Shown here in pieces: positions 1 through 7,088 of a DNA stretch of 24,008 bases. The DNA comes from CAYLJV01 sp964554215 (lineage in GTDB: Archaea; Hadarchaeota; Hadarchaeia; Hadarchaeales; JAGGTB01), in NCBI GenBank assembly GCA_964554215.1, contig CAZKND010000016.1, positions 1 to 24,008 of the forward strand, read 5' to 3'. Within the stretch, counting starts at the first letter, position 1. Every line of letters starts with the position of its first letter. The position numbers and the translations under genes were made by a program. The notes beneath the pieces are model-generated. The model was not told where the DNA came from and made no database searches. It was given only the letters and a program-made list of their open reading frames with translations.

Positions 1-103
1 GGAACACGTTTTACGAGCGTTTACATCGACATCGCAGGTCCGCGCCCGGGTGCACATCTCCGAGACCACGAGACCGAGGAGGATCACGTATGCCGACTTC
101 AGC
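1..103. other. G+C-rich edge segment, possible assembly chimera
   Basis: By hand count about 59% of these 103 bases are G or C, whereas bases 121-180 just inside the helicase gene are about 38%. The helicase reading frame is open through the whole segment to the window edge, but the residues it would encode do not look like a helicase N-terminus, and a good ATG follows at 104. The segment could be a real but atypical upstream region, the 3' end of another gene, or a chimeric end from single-cell or metagenome assembly. I recognise no gene in it. Confidence 0.4.
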
Positions 104-2986
104 ATGAAAAAAAAGAAAGGAGAAACGGTTTTTAGTCAACTGGTTAAACCTCTACGAAATCTTTTGGAGGAAAAGGGCTTTGAAGAACCTACACTTCCTC
201 AAAGAGAGGGTATTCCTCCAATAATGGATGATGAAAATGCTCTTCTAATTGCCCCTGCTGGTACTGGAAAGACTGAAGCGGCAATTTTACCGATTCTGGA
301 TAAGGTTTTGAGAAATCAGCAGAGGGAGGGTATAAAGCTGATTTATATAACTCCTTTGAGGGCTCTAAATCGAGATATATTGCAGAGATTGAAGTGGTGG
401 TGTAAGAATTTAGATTTGAAGGTTTCAGTGAGGCATGGTGATACCTCGAAGAGGGAGCGTAGGCAACAGGCTCTAAGCCCACCAGACGTTTTGGTTACGA
501 CTCCGGAAACCTTTCAACTACTTTTGACCGGAAAAAGACTCAGTAAGCATGCGACAAATGTGGAGTGGATTGTGGTTGATGAGGTCCATGAGTTAGCGGG
601 TAATAAACGAGGGGCTCAGCTTTCCTTGTCTTTGGAGAGAATGCGGAGAATGAAGGCCGGTGATTTTCAGGTTGTAGGGTTATCCGCGACAGTAGGATCC
701 CCTGAAGAGGTGGGTAAATTCTTAGTTGGTGAAGGTCGAGATTGTGAAGTTGTAGATGTTTCTATGGCTAGGGAAAATGATTTGGATGTTTTATATCCGG
801 ATGTAACCGATTCTGATGAGGTTTTGTCTTCCGAGATTTACACATATCCTGAGGTCGCTGCTCGTGTTAGAAAAATGAGGGAATTGATTGAGGACCATGA
901 TACTACCTTGATTTTTACTAATACTCGCCCCATGTCTGAAGTTTTGTCCAGTCGGTTCAAGATGTGGGATATTGATTTTCCAGTTAGTGTTCATCACGGT
1001 TCTCTTTCAACATATGCTAGGCGTCAGACTGAGAAAGAACTGAAAACTGGTGATTTGAAAGGGGTTATTTGCACTTCTTCTATGGAATTGGGGATTGATA
1101 TTGGGTTGGTTGATCTGGTTATTCAGTACAATTCACCTCGACAAGTCGCTCGATTATTACAGAGAATAGGTAGGAGTGGACATAAAATAACGAAGAAATC
1201 GAAGGGACGTATCATTGTCAAGGATTCTACTGATGGAGTTGAGTCTTCAATTATAGTTGATAGGTCCAGAAGGAAAGAACTCGAACCGGTTAAGATTCCG
1301 GAGAAGCCTTTGGATGTTTTAACCCACGAATTAGTAGGGATGCTGGTTGCCGCTCCGGAATGGCAAGTGGAGGATGTCTATAATCTTTTGAAAAGAGCAT
1401 ACCCATTTAGAAATCTGGAGAAAGAGGATGTTCTTGAAGTTTTGAAGTATATGGAGAATATGAATCGAAGTCTAGCATGGCTTCGTGAAGATGAGGAAGT
1501 TTTTTCCAGGCCCAGCAAGGGCGACCGTGTTTTTGATTATTTTTTCGGAAAGCTTTCCATGATACCTGAAATGAAACAGTATGCTGTTGTTGATGATACT
1601 TCGGATGAGGCTGTTGGTGTTTTGGACGAGCCTTTTGTGGCGGAATATGGTGAACCTGGAGCTAAATTTGTTATGGGTGGATCTATCTGGAAAATCGTTC
1701 AGGTTTTTAAAGATAAAGTATTTGTCAAGCCTGTGGACGACCCTGTTGGTGCAGTTCCCTCTTGGGTAGGTGAGGAGATTCCAGTTCCGTTTTCGATTGC
1801 TCAAGAGGTCGGAGGTCTTCGAGAGGAATTGGAAAATCTTCTAGAGTCAGGTAAAAACTCGGTAGAAGCCTTTGAAGAGATATCGAAAGATTGGGATTTG
1901 GATCAGAGGACTGTGGAGAAGTCTTTGAAACCGGTCGAGAAACAGTTTGAAGATGATTTAGAAATTCCTACACATGAGAAAATTGTTCTGGAGAAGTCAG
2001 AAGACACTGTTGTGATCCATTCCTGTTTTGGAACTCTGGTAAATCGTACCCTTGCCAGATATATCGCAAGAAGGGCCGCGGACGAGTTAGGTGAAACTGT
2101 GGCCGTAACGATAGATCCTTATAGGATTTTAGTTAGGTCCGACAGATTGAGGCCGAGGGAGATCAGGGCGATTTTCAATGGGGAGATGGGGACTGATTTC
2201 AGAGATACTTTGGAGGAGGTTATAGAGGAGAGCCGTTTCTTCAAGTGGCGTATCATCCAGATAGGTAGGAGGATGGGAGCGATTGAGAAAGATACGGATA
2301 TGACATCTTCTGAAGTGGATCAGATGGTTGAAGGATTGAAAGACACTCCAGTCTATGAAGAGACTTTCAAAGAGGTTGTGAGAAAAGATTTGGACCTTTC
2401 CAAGGCTTTGGAAATATTGAAAAAGGTGGAGTCGGGGGATATCCAGTTGAAATCTTTAGGCCTTAGGGCCGACCCTTCACCTATGGCCGAACCGGCGTGG
2501 GAGGAGAAGTCTTTGAAGTTCGAACCCGTTTCACCGAAAAGGATGAGAAGACTGATTTTGGGGTCGGTCAGGGCGAGACTGTTGAGCAAGGAACGAACTT
2601 TTGCATGCGCAGAATGTAAGGAATGGTCCGAAGTGAGGGAAGTTCACGAACTGTCCGAGCCTCCAACTTGTCCCAATTGTGGTTCGAAAAAGCTCGGTAT
2701 GGTGGGAGAAGAATTGGGTTCGGTTAGGAGAGCTCTTTCGAGGGTTAAGAACGGTTCCAGCAGAGGGGAGGATAAGAATATTTGGCAGGAGGTAAAGAAA
2801 ACTTCGAAATTAATTGAGGAATACGGCAAGCCGGCAGCGGCCGCTTTGATGGGTAAGGGGATGACATATTCTGGCGCGGAAAAGATTTTGGAAAGTGAGA
2901 GTGAGATTAACGATGATTTTTTGGATATGGTGATTGATGAGGAGAAGAAGTCATTGTTGAGTAGTTATAGGGATTCTTCACCTTGA
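104..2986 (+). CDS. lhr: Lhr-type superfamily 2 DNA/RNA helicase with C-terminal zinc finger
   Basis: An ATP-dependent helicase of the large archaeal Lhr family, acting on nucleic acid in the cytoplasm, probably in DNA repair or recombination. With the ATG at 104 it has 960 residues. The motifs are complete and in order: Walker A APAGTGKT (50-57), DEVH box (159-162), SAT motif (194-196), TNTRP region (~272), and motif VI QRIGRSGH (353-360). About 480 residues follow, as expected for the Lhr winged-helix and beta-barrel core. Near the C-terminus is a four-Cys zinc finger, C835-x2-C838 and C856-x2-C859. The frame is open upstream to base 50 and beyond, but that part is G+C-rich and unlike the family, so I start at 104. 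The gene ends 10 bp from the convergent Nse3-like gene. The Lhr call is strong; the subfamily is not resolved. Confidence 0.9.
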   Translation: MKKKKGETVFSQLVKPLRNLLEEKGFEEPTLPQREGIPPIMDDENALLIAPAGTGKTEAAILPILDKVLRNQQREGIKLIYITPLRALNRDILQRLKWWCKNLDLKVSVRHGDTSKRERRQQALSPPDVLVTTPETFQLLLTGKRLSKHATNVEWIVVDEVHELAGNKRGAQLSLSLERMRRMKAGDFQVVGLSATVGSPEEVGKFLVGEGRDCEVVDVSMARENDLDVLYPDVTDSDEVLSSEIYTYPEVAARVRKMRELIEDHDTTLIFTNTRPMSEVLSSRFKMWDIDFPVSVHHGSLSTYARRQTEKELKTGDLKGVICTSSMELGIDIGLVDLVIQYNSPRQVARLLQRIGRSGHKITKKSKGRIIVKDSTDGVESSIIVDRSRRKELEPVKIPEKPLDVLTHELVGMLVAAPEWQVEDVYNLLKRAYPFRNLEKEDVLEVLKYMENMNRSLAWLREDEEVFSRPSKGDRVFDYFFGKLSMIPEMKQYAVVDDTSDEAVGVLDEPFVAEYGEPGAKFVMGGSIWKIVQVFKDKVFVKPVDDPVGAVPSWVGEEIPVPFSIAQEVGGLREELENLLESGKNSVEAFEEISKDWDLDQRTVEKSLKPVEKQFEDDLEIPTHEKIVLEKSEDTVVIHSCFGTLVNRTLARYIARRAADELGETVAVTIDPYRILVRSDRLRPREIRAIFNGEMGTDFRDTLEEVIEESRFFKWRIIQIGRRMGAIEKDTDMTSSEVDQMVEGLKDTPVYEETFKEVVRKDLDLSKALEILKKVESGDIQLKSLGLRADPSPMAEPAWEEKSLKFEPVSPKRMRRLILGSVRARLLSKERTFACAECKEWSEVREVHELSEPPTCPNCGSKKLGMVGEELGSVRRALSRVKNGSSRGEDKNIWQEVKKTSKLIEEYGKPAAAALMGKGMTYSGAEKILESESEINDDFLDMVIDEEKKSLLSSYRDSSP

Positions 2987-2996
2987 TAGTGATGAT

Positions 2997-3563
2997 TTAT
3001 TCTTTTTTGTTCTCATCGTCTTCAGCAGGTGGCCCTCGCTGTAAGAGTTCGTTGAGCATTTCTTTTTGGTCTATTTCAGCTCTGGCTCTCCAGTCCATAT
3101 AGAGCATACCTTCGTCTTCTGAGATGTAGCCCATTTTGCTGAATTGTTTTAGGTTTTTTTCAACTCTCCATTGAGGTAGTTTTTCTTGTAGTAGTTCTTT
3201 TACTTCGTTCACTGGGGCTTTTCCTCTTTTCGACTGTATATATGAGAGTATGATGGTGAGTGCTGCCATGTCGTCTATTCTCCATCCGAATGTTCTGTCG
3301 GATAATCGGGGATTACCTTCCATAGTGGCGTAGTATCGGGTGGGTTTGTCGTCGCCTTCGTCTATTTCTTTTATTGTGAGTCCGAATTTTTGCAGTTCTT
3401 GGTCGAGCATTTCTACTATTTTGGGATATCTTTTCCCTAGCGTTTGTTTTAATTCCCAAGATTTTGCCCCTGGCTCTCGGTGTCTCTTGAAAAGTATGAG
3501 CTGAGCAGCTCTTTCGATCTTGTCTCTCATGGCCTTTTCATTTTCATCATTATTCTCACTCAT
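2997..3563 (-). CDS. Nse3/MAGE-like tandem winged-helix subunit of an SMC complex (candidate)
   Basis: A 188-residue soluble protein. Residues 16-80 read like the first winged helix of a MAGE/Nse3 domain: a helical start, then RYPKIVEMLDQELQKFG (45-61) followed by a TIKEID strand and YYAT, the same order as the MAGE FP-x-hh...LE..FG...KE(V/L)(D/E) block. Residues 99-165 read like the second: MAALTIILSYIQSKRGKAP, an LKQFSKMGYI segment (138-147), and MLYMDWRARAEID (153-165), which parallels the WGPR-(A/T)-x-x-E-T block ending MAGE domains. In eukaryotes Nse3 binds the Nse4 kleisin and DNA in the Smc5/6 complex. Third gene of an operon with an SMC ATPase and a kleisin-like gene; its ATG overlaps the upstream stop by 8 nt (ATGAGTGA), so the two are probably translationally coupled. 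It could instead be a ScpB- or MukE-type winged-helix protein, which would have the same general role. Confidence 0.62.
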   Translation of the reverse strand: MSENNDENEKAMRDKIERAAQLILFKRHREPGAKSWELKQTLGKRYPKIVEMLDQELQKFGLTIKEIDEGDDKPTRYYATMEGNPRLSDRTFGWRIDDMAALTIILSYIQSKRGKAPVNEVKELLQEKLPQWRVEKNLKQFSKMGYISEDEGMLYMDWRARAEIDQKEMLNELLQRGPPAEDDENKKE

Positions 3564-4356
3564 TTTCTTCTCTCCTCTCTTTCCAGTCCTTATAGGATAG
3601 TGATATGGGAACTGAAGTCCCTGTTTCTTCGTTTGGAGTGTTCCTTTCTTCCCGAGCTTCTAATTTTTTTTCACCTTCTAAAGGGTTTAGTTCTATAGTA
3701 GCGTATCCATAACTTATCAGAAAACTTGTGAACCAAGCGTTTTTTATGGTGTCTCTGAAGTTGTCCTCATCAACAAAGTCCCAGTAAGGAATTCTATTAT
3801 CTTCGTCTGAAACTTCTTTAAGCTCTTCCCATTTTTCCTCTATTCTCTCATCGAAATCGTCCTTTGATTCAAATCCGAATTCTGAAAGTTCTTCTTTGTC
3901 TATTTCGTCCGGCAGTGTTTCTTCAGTTTCTAATTCTGCTCCCCTTTCCGATAAAGGCTCTAAGTTCCGCCAATATTCCATCGCTTCTTTGACTCCAGGA
4001 GCGCTTAAAGCCTCCATTTCTGTTGTGGGGTGCCATGAATTGATTAGGACATTAGCCAGTTGTTTTTTTGAGGAGTCTCTGACTTTCATGGTGACCACCA
4101 TAGGGTCAAAGTGGAGAAGAGATGATTTATGACGTATCCAATCTTCTTGTTGTGAAACTATTTCTGATAGTCCTTGCATTGCTTCGATATCAAGTAGGAG
4201 TTCATCCGGGTTATCTACTTCTGAAAAAACATCATTTAGTCTTTCAATGAAATCATCTATATCGACTTCGAAGGGGTCTGCTTCTCTATCGTTGACTGAA
4301 TCTGCTAAATCAAGAATTCTTTCTATCAGTTCTTCTCTATCATCTGTAGAAGCCAT
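3556..4356 (-). CDS. Nse4-like kleisin (candidate)
   Basis: A very acidic 266-residue protein, likely the kleisin bridging the ATPase heads of the adjacent SMC protein. Its C-terminal part (189-224) contains FVDEDNFRDTIKNAWFTSFL followed by ISYGYATIEL. This matches the layout of the Nse4 C-terminal winged helix (P/D-x-SF-x-x-T(V/I)EN-x-F-x-x-SFL(V/I)-x-x-G). The N-terminal half has an FEVDIDDFIERL segment (29-40) and an ALSEIV-like helix ending KSSLL (77-81), as in the N-terminal helices of ScpA/Nse4 kleisins. A charged, probably disordered linker lies between about 135 and 185. Its ATG shares one base with the stop of the SMC gene (TAATG) and its end overlaps the next start, so all three proteins are likely made together. 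Kleisin is the best reading; Nse4 rather than ScpA rests on the C-terminal block. Confidence 0.62.
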   Translation of the reverse strand: MASTDDREELIERILDLADSVNDREADPFEVDIDDFIERLNDVFSEVDNPDELLLDIEAMQGLSEIVSQQEDWIRHKSSLLHFDPMVVTMKVRDSSKKQLANVLINSWHPTTEMEALSAPGVKEAMEYWRNLEPLSERGAELETEETLPDEIDKEELSEFGFESKDDFDERIEEKWEELKEVSDEDNRIPYWDFVDEDNFRDTIKNAWFTSFLISYGYATIELNPLEGEKKLEAREERNTPNEETGTSVPISLSYKDWKERREENE

Positions 4357-6260
4357 TAACTAGCCACCTTGACTTCTGAGGACCCAGCAGCATTTTGCAC
4401 TGCTATTACGTTAGGAACATCTTCTATCTCTACTAATCTTCCTGGTGTGATGACTATATATTGATTTTCACTCTCTTCCATCATATTAAGGAGCTCTTTC
4501 ATCATCATCTGTCTATTTCTGGGGTCCATGTGGAGTTCAAATTCGTCCATGGCCCTAATTGGTGATTTTATGTGTTGCTGTAAAGCTAAGAGGAAACACA
4601 TGATTGAGGTTGACCTTTCCCCTCCACTCTGCGTGTAGGCATCGAGAGTTTGTGGTTCTGTACCTCTAAATCCAACTGTGAGTTCGAGTCCGGCTTCGTC
4701 TATGTCTTGAGGATTAATAATTCGGACGTCTCCGATGGCGTTCACTCTTTCTAGAATAGTTCTGTAGGTTTCTCTGACTTTTTTCAATAGTTCTTGCAAT
4801 TTGTTTCTCCATTTCTCTTTCCTCGTTTCCAGCTCGTTTAAGGCTCTTTTCCGATTTTCTTCTGCTTCTTCTGCTTTTTCTTCAAGTTCTTCCATCAGTT
4901 CTTTGTGATCTTTGTACATTTTCTCTGAATCTTCTGAAACATCGTCTAAGTTGGAAAGTTGAGCATTGTTCACTTTGATATCTTCTAAAATATCTCGAGA
5001 GTTTCGCTCAGTTTGTATTTTTTCTCCCTTTTCTTTAGCTTCTAACTCTAAGTCTCTAAGCTCTTTTTCACTCTCTTCTAAATCTTCTTCCAAATCAGAT
5101 ATTTCTTCTTCTATTATTTCCCGTTTAAAGCTTAGAAGAGCTTTTCTTGTTTTGTGGTCGGTGTATTTCTCTCTATTTTTGTCTCTTTCTTGTTTTTTAT
5201 CCGCGATAGAATTCTCGGTATCTTCTTTTTTGTTCTCTTTCTCTTCAATTTTATCTTTGAGATTATCAATATCATCCGGTATTTTTTCCGATAAGGAATC
5301 GTATTCTTCTTTTAATTCGTCAAAAAGTTCTATTTTAGTTTCAGCTTCAGTTTTAGCTTTCTCTTCTCTTATTAGATCTCTGTAGAGGTTTTCAAAATCT
5401 TGCTCAATCTTCTTTAATTTCGTNNNNNNNNNNTCTTCTTCTTTTTGTTCGGTTTTTTCTAGGTCTCTTTCTATCTCTTCCAATCGGTTTTTCTTGCTGT
5501 CAAGTTTAGATTCTATTTTATCCACTTTTTCCTTCTTGTTCCACCATTTTGACCAAGCGTACTCTCTCTCCAGCTGATTTTTCTTTTCTTCCAATTCTTG
5601 CTTTTTCTGATAACGATTGTATTCCTCTTCCCAATGTTCCAACGTTTCTTGAGCTTCTTCAAGCATAGAATTGATTGATTCTTCTTCACTCAATTTGTGA
5701 GAAAGATTTTCTCTGGCTTCAACAATTTTTTCCCTGTAATTACTGAGCCCCACGGCTTCTTCGACTTTTTTTAGCCTTTCTTGAGGGTCGATAGAACTGA
5801 AAACGTTGATCATACCTTGTTGCATTACGATGAGTACATTATCTGGGTTGATGGAAAGTTGTGAGAGTATGTGTTTGACCTCCTCTTTTGTGACTGATTC
5901 GTAATTCGCTTCATGCCAATAATTTCCATCATCCTTTAGGTACCGGGAGAGAACGTAAGAGTCAGAATCCACCTCTGGAATTGGCCTGGTTCCGTCTTTA
6001 GGGGAATTGTCGAATACTACACTAACTCTGGCCATTTCCTCGCCCCGTCTAATTAGGTCGCTCAATTTTCTGGATCTTTCGGTATGTGATTGTCCTAATG
6101 CTACTGATAGAGCTAGTAGAATGGAAGATTTTCCAGCTCCGTTCGGTCCGCTAATTAGGTTAAGACCTGGTTCGAAAGGTATCCTTGCGTATTCATAACT
6201 CATGAAGTTTTCAAGGATTATTTCCTTTATGCGAGTTGTGGTATTTTCGCTTTCCGGCAT
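4356..6260 (-). CDS. SMC5/SMC6-like ATPase, with a sequence gap in the coiled coil
   Basis: An ABC-class SMC ATPase of 634 residues as assembled. The N-terminal head has RIKEIILENFMSYEYARIPF (10-29), Walker A GPNGAGKSS (38-46), a conserved IRRGE (70-74) and Q-loop VMQQG (145-149). The C-terminal head has signature TQSGGERS (543-550), Walker B IRAMDEFELHMDP (568-580) and YIVITPGRLV (601-610). The NFM-(S/T)-Y start, the MDP-x-N after Walker B and the ITP-x-x-L near the end are the SMC5/SMC6 form rather than the SMC1-4, MukB or Rad50 form. The middle (175-505) is a long, Glu/Lys-rich coiled coil with no Rad50 CxxC hook and no visible hinge domain. Ten Ns at 5424-5433 fall in this coil (residues 276-279), so part of the protein may be missing. 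First gene of the operon with kleisin- and Nse3-like genes; probably DNA binding, looping or repair. Confidence 0.82.
   Translation of the reverse strand: MPESENTTTRIKEIILENFMSYEYARIPFEPGLNLISGPNGAGKSSILLALSVALGQSHTERSRKLSDLIRRGEEMARVSVVFDNSPKDGTRPIPEVDSDSYVLSRYLKDDGNYWHEANYESVTKEEVKHILSQLSINPDNVLIVMQQGMINVFSSIDPQERLKKVEEAVGLSNYREKIVEARENLSHKLSEEESINSMLEEAQETLEHWEEEYNRYQKKQELEEKKNQLEREYAWSKWWNKKEKVDKIESKLDSKKNRLEEIERDLEKTEQKEEXXXXTKLKKIEQDFENLYRDLIREEKAKTEAETKIELFDELKEEYDSLSEKIPDDIDNLKDKIEEKENKKEDTENSIADKKQERDKNREKYTDHKTRKALLSFKREIIEEEISDLEEDLEESEKELRDLELEAKEKGEKIQTERNSRDILEDIKVNNAQLSNLDDVSEDSEKMYKDHKELMEELEEKAEEAEENRKRALNELETRKEKWRNKLQELLKKVRETYRTILERVNAIGDVRIINPQDIDEAGLELTVGFRGTEPQTLDAYTQSGGERSTSIMCFLLALQQHIKSPIRAMDEFELHMDPRNRQMMMKELLNMMEESENQYIVITPGRLVEIEDVPNVIAVQNAAGSSEVKVAS
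5424..5433. other. Assembly gap of ten Ns inside the SMC-like gene
   Basis: Ten undetermined bases interrupt the coiled-coil part of the SMC-like gene. Reading frame and coiled-coil character continue on both sides in the same frame, so a small gap is possible, but a ten-N run is often a placeholder for unknown length. A missing coil segment or a hinge domain could lie here. Confidence 0.95.
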
Positions 6261-6298
6261 CTTATCTAAGCTTCCTTGTTTTTCGTTCTTTTTCCTTA

Positions 6299-6307
6299 CT
6301 TTAAAAC
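6299..6307 (-). promoter_or_regulatory. TATA-like element upstream of the SMC-like operon
   Basis: On the minus strand this reads GTTTTAAAG, about 40 bp before the SMC-like ATG, which would give a leader of some 10-20 nt. The 131-bp gap between the divergent genes is A+T-rich and holds more than one such element, so the choice is tentative. Confidence 0.35.
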
Positions 6308-6351
6308 CCGATTAATTCTTTATTTTTAAAATCGGTCAGTGAAAGCAAAGA

Positions 6352-6361
6352 GGTTTAACAC
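6352..6361 (+). promoter_or_regulatory. TATA-like element upstream of the 231-residue unknown gene
   Basis: A GGTTTAACAC element preceded by purine-rich AAAGA lies about 32-40 bp before the ATG at 6392, as expected for an archaeal TFB/TBP site with a very short leader. It is tentative. Confidence 0.35.
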
Positions 6362-6391
6362 TGAAAACTTGAAAAAGAACAAGGCGATATC

Positions 6392-7087
6392 ATGGTAAGC
6401 ACAGCTAAGGTGTTTCGGCTCGCGGAGGATACTGATTTAGGAATCGTAGCTAGAAAGTTGAAGGATTTCCGTGAAGAGGAGCCTTATGAAGATATGGATC
6501 ACGAGCAAGGAATGTTGATTAAAGAAGTCACAGATTTGGAAAGTGAAGATGATACGTTAACTGGTCTCTACACGAAAGATGAACTGGTATCAATTTATCA
6601 TAGAGATGGCGAGATTGAAGTTCCAAAAACGGAGGAGACGAGACTTGTATTTCAGGAAACGAAAGGTGAAATATTTCTAACAATATTAGCGGATAAACCA
6701 AAGGCAAACAGGATAGCTAATGAGTTAAGCGAAGCGATATTTCTAAGCGCGGGGAAGGTAGTTGAAGCTAAGATAGCAGAGGAAACATTGAAAGAGCTAC
6801 ACGAGAGTAATCCAAGAGCAACCAAAGTTCTGTACTTTGATAATGTGGATAAACCGGATGTTGGAAAGTTGGCCTTGTACGGTCCTTCTGTCGCCGATAG
6901 TTCGCTATATCAAGAATATTTGGACCACGGGAAGATTTGGTATGCAGTGTTTGAGGTGGAAGAAAAAGGAATTACCGTAGGTGTCACTAGAAATTCAGTG
7001 ACAGTACTTTTCAGTAAACTAGAGCCGTCCGAATTTATAGACTTTGTTAAAGAAGAAATCATACCTTTAGTCTCACTTGAGGAATAA
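6392..7087 (+). CDS. Unknown 231-residue acidic protein, divergent from the SMC-like operon
   Basis: I do not recognise this protein. It is soluble, acidic, and has no signal peptide, membrane segment or cysteine cluster. Its predicted strand-helix pattern suggests a compact alpha/beta fold, perhaps two similar halves: an N-terminal part with EVPKTEETRLVFQ followed by a helix KPKANRIANELSEAI, and a C-terminal part with KLALYGPSVADSSLYQEYLD, GKIWYAVFE and TRNSVTVLFS. It starts at an ATG 131 bp from the divergent SMC-like gene and ends one base before the ATG of the ADP-ribosylglycohydrolase, so the latter two are almost certainly one transcript. A link to the SMC-like complex is possible from position only. 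Confidence 0.8.
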   Translation: MVSTAKVFRLAEDTDLGIVARKLKDFREEEPYEDMDHEQGMLIKEVTDLESEDDTLTGLYTKDELVSIYHRDGEIEVPKTEETRLVFQETKGEIFLTILADKPKANRIANELSEAIFLSAGKVVEAKIAEETLKELHESNPRATKVLYFDNVDKPDVGKLALYGPSVADSSLYQEYLDHGKIWYAVFEVEEKGITVGVTRNSVTVLFSKLEPSEFIDFVKEEIIPLVSLEE

Positions 7088-7088
7088 G

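Noticed and set aside
50..103. Upstream extension of the Lhr helicase start
   Set aside because: The 18 extra residues are encoded in a G+C-rich segment unlike the rest of the gene and do not resemble helicase N-termini.
4966..5385. 139-codon plus-strand open frame opposite the SMC coiled coil
   Set aside because: Its Ser/Phe/Leu-rich composition is the expected antisense of a Glu/Lys-rich coiled coil.
7077..7088. TTG start for the ADP-ribosylglycohydrolase
   Set aside because: The ATG at 7089 has the GAGG ribosome-binding site in position and follows the previous stop directly.
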